From assembly GCF_027244095.1 (NCBI RefSeq), contig NC_069659.1, positions 358,026,750-358,090,749 on the forward strand: a DNA stretch of 64,000 bases. Direction: 5' to 3'. This DNA comes from Hemicordylus capensis (Eukaryota > Chordata > Lepidosauria > Squamata > Cordylidae). Numbering within the stretch: the first letter of the stretch is position 1; each line of letters starts with the position of its first letter. Below are positions 33,846 to 46,700 of this stretch, piece by piece. The notes beneath the pieces were generated by a model that saw only the letters and a list, made by a program, of their open reading frames with translations, ran no database searches and was not told the DNA's origin. A program made the position numbers and the translations under genes.

Positions 33846-34257
33846 AAAATGGTGGTTTGTTTATGATACTGGGCAGCATCAAGCCAAGTTACTCATGACT
33901 AAGTCCTGCTGAAATCAGTGGGACTTAAGTCTGATTGATTGATGAAGTGCCGTCAAGTCAGTGATGACTCTTAGTGACCACATAAATAGATTCTCTGCAG
34001 GAGAATCTATCCTGGACTTTAGTTAGTGATTTTTCATGAGTCTCACTGATGTCATTGGTGCTTCGTCACCAGTCTGGATGCTGCCCCCTTTTCTCACACT
34101 GTACTCTGTTTTTGCTGACAGTGATGTTGAGGTGGTGGTTCACCTCATATGGTTTTGTTAGCTGCCCTCCCCAGGGCTCTTTTATGCCAGAGCGGGGACA
34201 TGCAGCCGTGTGGGGTTCCCTGAGGTCTCATGGGGGTCTGCCGCTTGCTTCCTGCAG
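33846..34257. other. Sequence just upstream of the first recognised VWD/MAM exon
   Basis: Contains a short common repeat piece (gaagtgccgtcaagtcagtg, gaccacataaatagattctc). No coding exon fits the phase required by 34258. Confidence 0.4.
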
Positions 34258-34856
34258 CCACCTCCTGCCCACCCAACAGCCACTACTATCCCTGCACAAC
34301 AGCCTGCCCGGCCTCCTGTGCGGAGCCCGCTTCTCCAGACACCTGCCGCTTGCCCTGCGTGAAAGGGTGCGCCTGCGACAGCGGCTTCCTCCTCTACAAT
34401 GGCAGCTGCGTCTCCCGCCGGCAGTGTGGATGCCGGCACGAGGGCAAGCACTACCCGGTGGGCTCCCAGTTCTGGACTGACCACACCTGCTCCTCCAGAT
34501 GCACCTGCCCCACTCCTGGTGGCCAGCTGGGGTGCTCCAGCGATTCCTGCCCCAAAGGTTCTTACTGTGGGGTTGAGAACAGCACTATTGGATGCTACAA
34601 CTACACGCACAAGGTCTGTCGAGTCCACGGAGACCCCCACTACAGCACCTTTGACAATGAGAACTACCACTTCATGGGCAACTGCACCTACACCCTGGCC
34701 AAGCTGTGCAGCAAGTTGGCGGAGCTGCCCCACTTCAACATTGAGGCCAAGAACGAGTATCTGGAGAGCCCCTCCCGGAGTTTTGTCCACAAGGTGCTCA
34801 TGGACCTGTATGGCCACCACATCGAAATCCATAAGGGCAACCAGCATCAAGTGCTG
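34258..34856 (+). CDS. Exon a: TIL1, linker and N-terminal half of VWD1
   Basis: The acceptor is ttgcttcctgcag and the exon starts with two bases completing a codon. It encodes a trypsin-inhibitor-like domain ([10 protein letters not shown] ... RRQCGC), a cysteine-rich linker ([12 protein letters not shown] ... CSSDSC) and the start of VWD1 ([19 protein letters not shown]). It ends at codon boundary VL|GTGAGT. The incoming phase 1 requires a donor exon that I could not find upstream. Confidence 0.9.
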
Positions 34857-37800
34857 GTGAGTGTCGGCCTCTGAGCCAGAGCCATATGGTGTTCTCCTTC
34901 CTTTCTTCAGTGAGAAGATGCTTTGAAGCTGCTCTTCTTCCTTCACTTGTCCAGCACAGCAGTTTTATTTGGTGAAAAGAAAAATCCCCACACAGTCAAG
35001 AATGGCTGTTTAAGCGTATTTGAAATGTCATGTTTAAAATGACTTTTTCTTCCTGACTTGCCCCCAAAGGCTTATTCTTTTCCACTGGTTCTGTCCAGTT
35101 GTCTCTTCTTCATCTGGCCCTTCACACCCTCTTTCCATGGGAAGCATTCATGGTAGACCAGGGCGGTTTTCAAACTGCTCACCCAGCTGTTCTTTACCCC
35201 AGAAGGGGATCTACTGCTGGTACCAAGGTCTGGCCAAAGCCCATCCTGTGCTGTTGGTCTAACCAGGCCCGCCCCCAACACACACACCACACCCCTCCTG
35301 GTCTTGCTAGACCTTCATTTTTTAAAAAGCAATGAAGGGAATAAAGTCTTGATCATAACCTGGTAATGTGAAAGTGATATGCCATGGCTAAGGGCCACAC
35401 CAGATGTGTGAATGGGTGTCCAATATCATCTTCTTGTTCACAGCATCCATGGGCAAGGGACAATTTGGATCAGGACTGTGGTGTGCAGTGAAAGGGTTTT
35501 CATTTATTTATCTTCTAGATCTATAAGCTGCTTTTCCACCAGAGTGCAGCCAGTGTGCTGTGGCCCTCATCCACATCAACCTCCCAGCTGCATTTACACA
35601 TTTCTAAGATCAGGCCTTGTTTTGCTCTCCGTTGTTTGCAATAAACAACAAAGCTCTGCATGATCAGCTGATGCCCTAGATCAGTAGTCCCCAAACTGGG
35701 AGCCTCTAGAGGTTGCTGAACCACAACTCCCATCAGCCCCAACCACAATTTACAAGGAAGCCAACTTCAGCCAGCAGGAGCATGCAGGGCTGGATCCCAG
35801 CTGCAGATCCTCCTATCCTAGGCCTTACAGTGCTGGTGCATTATACACCGCTCTGGGCTCCTTGGAGGAAGAGCGGAAGGAAGAGCAGGATATAAAATGT
35901 AAAAATAATAATAATTATTATTATTGGTTTCCATCATTAGCTGGCTGCAACTCACATTTTTCCAAGGTCTTACAGCTGAATGGTCACACGATCAGTTTTT
36001 GGAAGGTGTAAATGCTAAGCAATGATGGTGTGAGAATGCAGATACTTTGGCGTTTTTTAAAATCCTGTCCTGTATTCTTGTCTTTCCTCTCCCCAAATCC
36101 TTAGGTTAGGGGTTACATTTACTCATTTCATTTTAGTTATCATTTTTTAGAGGGCAAAGGCTGGGTGTATAAAAAGCCAAATGCTGAGGATGCCATAATA
36201 TTTCTGGGTCCATTCATATAGGCACCAGGAATAAGAACGCAAACACCTTTGATCTGCAGAAAGACTGCACAGTTCATCCCACGCTTTTGAGTCTTGTCGT
36301 CCTGCTCTTGCTGCCCTGTATGGTCTTCTCGGGGTCTGTTCATAAGTTACATACTGTTATCTAGGATCCCATTACATGAGGGAACAGCTCTAGCTCTGCG
36401 AATAATGGTTGCTGCTTGGGGGAGTTCTGATATTTGGACTGAATGCTTCCTTTCTTTAGGTTGACCAAATATGGAGGACTCTCCCAGTGAAACATGGCAA
36501 AGGCTCAGTAAGTGTGAGCAGAAGCGGACGGTATATTTCCGTAGAGACAGATTTCCAGCTGATCATCAACTATGATGCTGACCACTTAGTGGAAATCCGG
36601 ATGCCCACCACCTTTGTCAATGCGACCTGTGGCCTGTGTGGGAACTTCAACAACCTCAAGGACGACGACAACTTGATGCCCAATGGGCAGCGAGCCAAGA
36701 ACGCCACTGAGCTGGGGAAGAGCTGGCAAGTGCCAGGTGCCGAGTATGACCGGCCTTATTGTGAGGTCCCAGACATCACCCCGCCCTGCAGCACGTACCA
36801 GGAGGATGCTTACAAGGAGAACGAATTCTGTGGGATTCTAACCAATAGTGAGGGGCCCTTTCAGGTCTGCCACTCGACCATCAGTCCCGAGAGCTTCTTT
36901 GATACCTGTGTCAGGGACATGTGTGCCTTCAACGGAAAGCAGACGCTGCTGTGCAACACTCTTGGGGCCTATGGGGATGCATGCCAGAGAGAGGGTGTGG
37001 CCCTTGGCAACTGGAGAATCGACACCTTCTGCCGTGAGTAGCCATCCAAACTCTGGCATCTCTGATGTCCATTCTTCAGAGGAAAAGAAGTCCTGACTAG
37101 TAGACAATACCCCAGAGCACTAGAAATATGGAAACGGTCTACTATTTACTCTTTAATATTTGGAGGGTTGGCAGTTCCCCCCTCTTGAAAGATGCTTAGC
37201 TGCTAACCAACAGTGGTGACTAGAGAAGTAATATTCAGAGTTCTCCTCTTGCAGGGAAGCCACTAAGGCCTGGCAAAGTCTGGGAAGTTGTCTCTAGCAA
37301 CTGTATAATACCCCATCAGGTTATTGCCAGATTTCCCAAAGAGAGCCGTTGCTTTATCCCCAGGAGCCGAGACAGGATGCCGCCCGCCCAGAGGTGACCA
37401 TGTGCCTTGCTTTGCTTTCCAGTCTTCCTTTGCCCATCCCACAGTGAGCATGATATGTGCACCAGCGCCTGCCCCACCACTTGTGCCAACCCTATGGCCC
37501 CAAAGAACTGCAGCAAGCCTTGTGTGGAAGGCTGCAAGTGCCATGAAGGGTATATTCTGAGCGGACAGCAGTGCGTCTTGACGGAGGATTGCGGCTGCTT
37601 GGACGAAGGCAAATATTACGAGGTTTGTTCCTAGGCATGTTTGTTGCATCCTTCACCATGTGTTCTTAAGTAAATGGCGTTGTTACCTTGTTGTAAGCTG
37701 ACTCCCCGTTCTCCTGGCTCTTCTCTGCTCCAACAGAAAGGGGCAACATTCTGGAAAACGGACTGCAGAGGTCGATGCCATTGTGCGGAAAACGGCACTC

Positions 37801-40800
37801 TAACTTGTAACACAGAAACATGCAAGGCGGACCAGATTTGCAAGGTGCAGAATGGGATCCTGGCCTGCTACACTTCAGACAAGGCCTCTTGCCACATCTA
37901 CGGGGATCCACACTACGTCACCTTTGATGAGAGACTGTACCATTTCCAGGGAGGGTGCAACTATACGGCCGTGGAGACATACAACCACTCCTCAGAGGAG
38001 TTCTCTGTGACCATTAGGAAGGAGCGCCAGGGACACCAGGCCTGGACAGCCCTCAATGCAGTGGCCGTCTCTCTGAAAAACCTGCATATTGCTCTGAGGA
38101 AGAACAAAGAGGTGTATGTGAGTATTTATAGAGTTTATAATATTATGAATGGTGTGGAAAGAATTGCTTGTTCCTGCATAATTCTGCCACTTGGTGTCAC
38201 CAGTAGATCAGAGTGGATATATGTTATGTTACTTTTCAAAATTGACATCAACTGCTGGGGGAAAGATTTATTCATTCATTCATTCATTCATTAAAATTTT
38301 CTTATATACCACCTCCTCCAAAGACTAGGTGGTGAACAACAACAACACAAATTAATTAACAATTAATTTTATTGTTAATATTAATAAAATAATAATTATA
38401 TTATATTATATTATATTATATTATATTATATTATATTATATTATAGGGGATAACAGAATAGAAGAAAAAGTCCTTCCCAAGGACCTGTGATGCCAGAATT
38501 TTATTGCCAGTGTTCTTGCTGTTATGATAGATATCGTCGCAGAATATAGGCTGTTCCCAGTAAAGTTGCTTTTTGTAATTGGCTGATGGTGATTTCTGTG
38601 GCCCCTCTGGTGTTGAGGTGCTCTTCAAGGTCTTTTGGAACTGCACCCAGGGCGCCAATGACCACTGGGATTATTTTGGTCTTTTTCTGCCACAGCCTTT
38701 CAATTTCCATTTGTAGATCTTTGTATTTGGTGATTTTTTCTATTTCTTTTTCTTCTGTTCTGCTATCCCCTGGTATTGCTATGTTGATTATTTTGACTTG
38801 TTTTTCTTTCTTCTCGACTACAGTTATATCTGGTGTGTTGTGTGGCAAATGTTTGTCTGTTTGTAGTTGGAAGTCCCATAATATTTCTACATCTTCATTT
38901 TCTTAAACTTTTTCAGTTTTATGGTCCCACCAATTTTTGGCTACAGGTAGCTTGTATTTTTTTCAGATGTTCCAGGTGTATCATTCCTGCTACCTTGTCA
39001 TGCCTTTGTTTGTAGTCAGTCTGTATGATCTTTTTACAACAGCTGATTAGGTGGTCCACTGTTTCATCTGCTTCCTTACAAGGGCGGCACTTGCTGTTTG
39101 TTGTGGATTTTTTGACTTTTGCTCTTATTGCATTTGTTCTTAGTGCCTGTTCTTGTGCAGCCAGTATTAAACCCTCTGTTTCTTTCTTCAAGTTGCCATT
39201 CTTAAGCCATTGCCAGGTCTTGGTGATGTCTGATTTTCCACTTATAGTGTGCAAATATTGACCATGCAGGGGCTTATTTCTGCTCGGTTCTTGACTTGTT
39301 CTTTCTTGTAGGCCTGCTTTCTTTCATTGGTGTTGAATAGTTTCTCGTTATTGACCATTTGAAGTGCATCTTCTTCACTGTCCTTGATATATTCTTCAAG
39401 GCCTCTTTTCTCCTCCTCTACTGTTTGATGGACTTGCAGTATTCCTCTTCCACCTGAGCTGCGAGGGAGGTATAGCCTATCGACATCACTGCGGGGGTGC
39501 AGAGCATGATTGATGGTCATGATTTTCCTGGTCTTACGGTCTAGCGTTTCTAGCTCTGCCTGAGTCCAGTCTATTATTCCTGCAGTGTATCTAATAACAG
39601 GTACAGCCCAGGTGTTTATGGCTTGTATGGTGTTCCCGCCATTGAGTTTGGACTTGAGGATTTTTCTAACTCTCCTGATGTATTCCAATTTTTCTTTTAA
39701 CTTCAGTGTGTGCGATGTTATCAGCCTGGAGAATGCCCAAGTATCTGTAACGTTCTTTCTCTTCCAGGTTCTTGATGTTGCTTCCATTGGGCAGTTCTAT
39801 TCCTTCTGTTTTTCTTATTTTTCCTCTGTTCATTATTAATGCAGCACACTTGTCTAGTCCAAACTCCATTGCTATATCGCTACTGAATATATGGACAGTG
39901 TTTAGCAGTGATTTGATTTCTGACTGGGACTTTCCATACAAGGGAGGGAACCCTTTGGGTCCTCTGCCTCAGCTGCCAAAAAATCTCTGTTCTGCTTGGG
40001 AGCCATCTGGCTTAAGCTATCTGAGAGTGCCTATCCACATCATGAAAACGAAATTCTACTTGGTCTGCATAAGAGAGTGGCATGAAGAAGCAGAGGAAGA
40101 ACTCGGTATAAGTGGAATGGGCTTTAACTTGCACCTTATCAATCAATGGCTTCACTTCCTTCAGGTCAATGGAGTGAAGGTTGATATCCCCACCAAGTTG
40201 GACCATGGAATTATGGTAGAAGAGAGGTCACCATATGTGGTTGCCAGCTTCCCTTTTGGCCTTCAGGTGGAATTTGATGCGGATCGACACCTTTTTATTG
40301 AAGTGGCCGAAAAGTTCAAGCAGCACCTGCGTGGCCTATGTGGGATCTACTCTTCCAATGAGTACGACGAGTTCGTCACGCCCAGCGGAACTGTGGAGGA
40401 CGATCCAAACAGGTTTGGCCGAAGCTGGATGGTGGAGGATGCTGGCTGGAAGTAAGTGCCAAGAACAGCAGGTGGGGGGCGGGCGGCAGGTGGCTGTTGC
40501 CAAGGCTGTGGGCCTCTTGTGCTGTGGACCACACAGGGCTTGGGGGCTGCTGCCAGCCCCTCTGTGCTCTGCTGCTCACCTTTCTCTCTTGAAGCTGCTT
40601 CTGGAAGACTTAGTTTTATTGATCCGATTCACTTCATTTCTTTCCCAGTCGTTCTCCAAAGACTTTGGAACAGCCTATAGTGGGTTCATAGGAGGTCTCC
40701 CACCCAGATAGCTGACAGGATCAGACCAGTGTAGCTTCAGTACCAACGCTGGTGCCTGCCTGGTGGGCCTTCAGGCGGCTGCGGGGCATTAACTGCGTTA

Positions 40801-40991
40801 AAAGTAGTTTGACTACCACTTGAACTTCCAGAGATCTGGCTGAACTACTAGTTAGACTACATTTTAGTTAGAAATCATCACCCCAGGAAGCTCCCAAGTC
40901 AGACTGGGGGCCCGTCCAGCTCAGTAGCATCGACACTGGCTGGCAGCACTTGAATCCCAACATTGTAGAAAGGTGGGCTATAAATGTAGTA

Positions 40992-41028
<37 letters not shown>

Positions 41029-43743
41029 TAATAATAACCAACTTTATTTTAGCTGCCTCATAACAAATTGTTCTCTGAGACTCTCACAATACCTCAATCA
41101 GAACACTCAATTAAAATGCACAACACAAAACAAATTACAATAGAAAATACAAAATACACTACAAAACATTTTAACTTAAAAAAAAAATCAGTTTTGAAAA
41201 ACCTGAGTGAGCAGACAGGCCTTCACCTGGCGTCTCAAAGAACATAGTGATGACGCCAGGCGAGCCTCATTGGAGGAGGCTATTCCATAGATGGTAGGGA
41301 TGTGCAGAACGTTCTGCGGTCAGAATGTTCCACCTCGAAACTGGCCGTTTCGAGGGTCCCAAGTTCAGAACAGAACACCCTTGAAAAAGGAGTCTATTCC
41401 AAGTTTGGAACTGAACAACTTACTCTAACCCCGGTCCAAGTGCCATTCCAAAATGGCAGCTCAAACAGACCGGCTGGTCCGGGGTCGCCCGGTTGTTCCA
41501 ATGGAGCATTTTGCACATTTTGCATTTGTTCTGCACTTTGAACGGAATGCAAAATGCATTTCATGCACACCCCTAATTGACGGGGTGCCAATAAATAACG
41601 AATCCAACCTGGCTGGGGGGTGGGGTTACTTTCACAACCATAGTATTTCTTTAGATGCCTAACCTTCCCCATATCACAGTGGAAAACAGAGATCTACCGT
41701 ACACATGCAAAAGGCCTGACCTGGCTGATGAGAGCTAGAAAGTGCTCTTTCTGGCCCAACAGGTGTGACCCTGTGGTCACGGTTCCACCGGACTGCAGCC
41801 GCATGCTAAAGGATCGGTATAAAGGTCTTTGCAACGTGATTTCCGATATCAAGGGGCCTTTTCAAGCCTGCCAGTGGAAAATCAATCCCCTCAAGTATGT
41901 TACAAGCTGTGTATATGACCAGTGTGCTTCTGCAGGAAACTCAAAGCACTGCCGCAAATCCCTGGAAGATTATGCTGCCACCTGCCTTCGGGCTGGTGTG
42001 AAGCTTGGAGTCTGGTGGACGGATACTCTGTGTGGTGAGTAGAGGGGCTTGGCCTGGGAGGACAGGGGAGGGGGTCCGAAGGCTTCCGGTAATGCCAAGT
42101 AAATGAACCTAGGAAGAGGCCTTCGACTGAGTCGGGCACTTGGTCCATCTAGCTGTCTGACCTGCCTGGCAGCAGCTCTTTAGGGCTTCAGGCTCAGGGG
42201 TCTTCCACAGCCCTCCCTGGAGATGTAGCCAGAGACTGAACCTGGGGGAGCCTTCTTACATGCCACTAGCGTGTCTGTCCGTCCCCTAAAAAACCTTAAC
42301 CTGAGAGTCCTTCTGCTGGGAATCTCTGCCCAAGCCCCGCTTCAAGCTCCCATTGATGTTCTCAGCAAGACCCATTCAATTCACTCGGAGAACATGCAAG
42401 GGAGAACTTCCCAGTCAATTGTGTTCATAGACTGTGGATTTTCTCAGTGGTTTTAGCTGAGCTGCTTCTGTAGTGCTGCAGTTTAGGGTTGCCATTCTGT
42501 CTAAACCACTCTGTTAAAGAAATCCATATGCCAGCTGCAAAACTGGGTGACTTTAACATTCAAAATCAGCCTCGCTCCTCGTCTAGCTGCTCACTTTGAT
42601 AGAAGAGTTAGATCCAGGCAGGGCATGGCCGCAACGCAGCAAGATGTGGGAGGGGGAGCGGGATATCCCAGGGCCTCGGAAAGGAGGGACCAGATGGCTG
42701 GGTGACCGCTCGCTCTTTGCTCTCCCGCTCGCATGATCTCTCTGAAGAAGAGAGATGGTTCTTATGAGGTCTATCAATGGCTACTAGTCGGAGGGCTGTG
42801 GGCCACCTCCAGCCTCCAAGGCAGGATGCCTCTGAGTACCAGTTGCAACGGAGTAACAGCAGGAGAGAGGGCATGCCCTCAACTCCTGTCTGTGGCTTCC
42901 AGCAGCATCTGGTGGGCCACTGTGCGAAACAGGACGCTGGACTAGATGGGCCCCCTTGGGCCTGATCCAGCAGGGCTTTTCTTATGTTCTAAGAGGGGAG
43001 GGCAGGAGCTCACCTTCACTTGGGGCAGCTTCGCACATCATGGCAGCAAGTAAGTGCAGGAGAACCACCGGCTGCTGCCGGCATGTGCTGGTGAATGTCA
43101 GGCAGAGAATGTCAGTCTCCCACCTCAGCCCGACATGGTCAACCCAACTTCCAGTGTTGGTTACATAGGTGGGGGACCAACATCCCCTGGACCTCTCCAG
43201 CTTCACACTGTTGCAGATGCACCTCCAGGATCAGCCACCCATGATGACACCTTGGACCCGAGTGACCACTAGGGGCCTTAGGCGTGGTGCCAGTGAGGAA
43301 GAAGAAGGGTCTTCCTCGTCTTCATTTCACTCTTGGCGTCTCTCCTTCTGGTCTGGCTTTCTGTGATGTGCTCAGGGTCTGGTGCTCCACCACCCTTCTT
43401 GCTCCCAGGCTGCTCTTCATGTGCTCTGCTCTGCGGCAGATGCCACATGGCTTCTCTCTCTCTCTCTCTCTCTCCTCTATACTGTGAGGACAGAAAACGC
43501 AGGCACACAGACTTTCTCTATCCAAGAATGTTACTTCCCCAATAAAGCATACTTCCTTTGGGATCTTAAACAACTGTCTCAAGTTCTACTGTGCATGGTG
43601 ACTCTTCATGCTGACTCTGTTATAAGTGAGGTTAGCCAAACCCTCTGATGCACACGTAGCAGAAGCAGGGGCAGACGTAGAAGTGTGCGCATGCCTGGTG
43701 GCAACTGGTGATTCTCCCATAGTGCCTTGCCATGTTATGTGTG

Positions 43744-43792
<49 letters not shown>

Positions 43793-46700
43793 CTTTGTTC
43801 CAGGTCCCACCCCAACCTTGCTACGCCCCTGCTTAGGTCTGTCGCTTGGCTGGCAAATGCAGAGATTTCTTGGAGTGAGAGATCATCCAATGTGCTTCTC
43901 ACAGCCCCTCAAACATGTGCTTTGAATTGGCCACTTGGGAGAGACGATTTGGAGCAGAGACACAGCAGTCAAGGAAGGGTTTTGCATCCTATCTCTCCTC
44001 CCCTCCTTTTTGAATATTTGGAAACAGAGCCACAGAAAGTCAGAAGCAAATGAGAAATTCCCTTCACCTGAAGAGGCTCATTTTTGCTTTTGAAGAAGCA
44101 CTGGCAGATGGGGCCACAGAGCTCAGTGGCAGAGGCTGCGCTTGGCAGGCAGAAGGTCCCCGGTTCAGTCCCTGGCAGCATCTCCAGGTAGGGCTGGGAG
44201 AGACTCCTGCCTGAAACCTGGCCAGGCAGTGTAGACTGTAATGAGCTTTTAGACTGGGAGCCCTTTGGGGAGAGGGAACCATCTGGTTTATTTATGATTC
44301 ATTTTTCTATGTAAACCACTTTGAGAACCTTTTCGTTGAAAAGCGGTATATAAATGTTGGTGGTAGTAGTACTGGACTATAAGCCACCTAATGGCGCAGC
44401 GGGGAAATGACTTATTAAGTCAGTTAAAATCCCCGCTGGTGTGTTTCCCAGACTATGGGAAACTCCTATATCAGGCAGCAGAGATATAGGCAGATACTGA
44501 AAGGCCTCATCATCTCACACTGTGCAGGAGGAGGCAATGGCCAACCCCTCCTGTATCCTACCAAAAACAACCACAGGGCTTTATGGTCGCCAGGAGTCGA
44601 CACCGACTCAACGGCACGACTTTAGTTTAGTACTGGGCTAGATGGACCAGCGCTCTGACTCAGAAGGCGGCAGCTTCCTATCTTAATAGCATTCGTCACA
44701 CGGAAGCCGGGGTGGCCAAGTTGGGGCTCTTCAGCTGTTGGTGGAGTGGAGTGCAACTCCTATTGCAGTTGCAGCTGCAGATGAGCGAGGTGGTTGTTGA
44801 AGGACAGCTCGAGAGCCTCCAGCTGGGCGTCCTTGGCATGACACGTGGCCTGCCCTCTGAATGTGTGTGCAGCGGTATTGCTCGATAGGCCAGTACATTT
44901 CCCATTGAGCTCTGCCAAGGACCACACACACAGAGAGGAATGTGTGTGACTCAGTGCAGCTAGGAACATAGGAAGCTGCCATAGACTGAGTCAGACCCTG
45001 GGTCCATCTAGCTCAGTATTGTCTGCACAGACTGGCAGCGGCTTGTCCAAGGTCTCAGGCAGGAGCCTCTCCCGGTCCTATCTTGGAGATGCTGCCAGGC
45101 AGGGAACTTGGAATGTTCTGAATGTGCTCTTCCCAGATCAGCCCCATCCCCTAAGGGGAATCTCTTGCAGTGCTCACATGTAGACTCCCATTTAAATGCA
45201 AACCAGGGTGGACCCTGCTTAGCAAAGGGGACAATTCATGCTTGCAACCCCAAGACCAGCTCTCCTTCTCTTGTTCTGGAAACCAGTGCTCAAATTAAGG
45301 AGGGAAAAGTTTGGGCCCTCTTGATGAATGAATCCACAAGACCCACTCCTTAACTCTGCCTAATTTTAAGCAAATACCCCCAGTAGCCTTCTAAAACCAG
45401 TGGCCGGGGGCGGGTATCACAAAAGCTGGGGAGTCGTGCTGCCTTGGGCTCCCTGGAATTGGAGCAGAGATGGAAACTGTCCGCCACGGGCACCGTGCCT
45501 GCAGCCCAAGCGTTGGGGTTGGAGCCTGCCAGGTTGATCTGTCCATCTTTTCCCCTTGTACATGGCCAGAGCCCTCGGCCCAGTGCAGCTTCCCCTGCTC
45601 TTTTGACAACGACCTCTGTCTCTGGACGCAGTCGACCTCGGACAACTTTGACTGGACTCGACACAAAGGCCCGACACCCTCGCAGATGACGGGGCCACCT
45701 CATGACCACACCACAGGAAGTAAGGGGCGGCACAGAGGCCTTGCCGTTCGTGGAAGTGGGGCTGAGCACCACCTGGTGCACCCACCTGCCCCCTTAGCCA
45801 CGGAACCTCTGAGTTTTGGAATCAGACTCTGAAGGTCTTCTGGTCCACCCCCTGCTCAGAACAGGAATCAGCTACAGGAGCAGCTTCTGTCTGAAGAGAA
45901 GGAGGGAGAGAGAGGGAATGAGAGAGAGAGAGCCCACCTTTGCATGAGGCAGACTGTTCCACAGCTCTTACTGTCAGGAAATCCTTCCTAATGTCTAGCC
46001 TGAATCTGCTTCTTTGTAACTTCAGCCCCTTAGTGGTAGGTGCTTCCCTAGAGAAGCCACAGAGTACAAGCCTGCTTCTCCATGGATGTGACAGCCCTTC
46101 AGGTCTTCGAAGACGGCTATCCTGTCTCCCCTCAGTTTTCTCTTCCCCGGGCTAAACATGCCCGGCTCCTTCCATCGTTCCTCATAGGACTTGGTTTCCA
46201 GACTCCTCGCCATCTTGGTTGCCCTCCTCTAAACCCCTTCCAGTTTATCTACAACATCCTCCTCAGCATGAAGTTCTCAGAACAGGAGCCCTGTTAATGC
46301 AGCCAATGGCTGCATCCACTTTTTTAGCCGCTGCATCAAACAGCTGGCTTACATTGAACTTGAGCAACCCGGCCTACAGACTCCTAAGAACAATCACTGG
46401 AAGTTCTCAGGCTTAACTATTGCAATGTGCTCTACATTGGGCTGCCTTTGTACATAGTTCAGAAGCTTCAATTAGTCCAGAATGTGGCAGCCAGACTGGA
46501 CCCTGGCCTGGGGTCACCCCCTGAGACCATATTATGCCTGTATTTGGCAGCCAGTTGCACTGGCTGCCCATATGTTTCTGGGCAAAATACAAAGTGCTGG
46601 TGATGCCCTTTCAAGCCCTGAATGGCTTAGGTCTGGGTTACCTGAGAGAGCGCCTTCTTCTGTATGATCCCCACTGCATGCTGAGGTCATCTGGAGAGGT

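Noticed and set aside
34182-34946. 254-codon minus-strand frame opposite exon a
   Set aside because: Shadow of the real plus-strand exon.
44108-44170. tRNA gene
   Set aside because: A and B boxes are present but the flanks belong to a SINE and no complete cloverleaf can be drawn.
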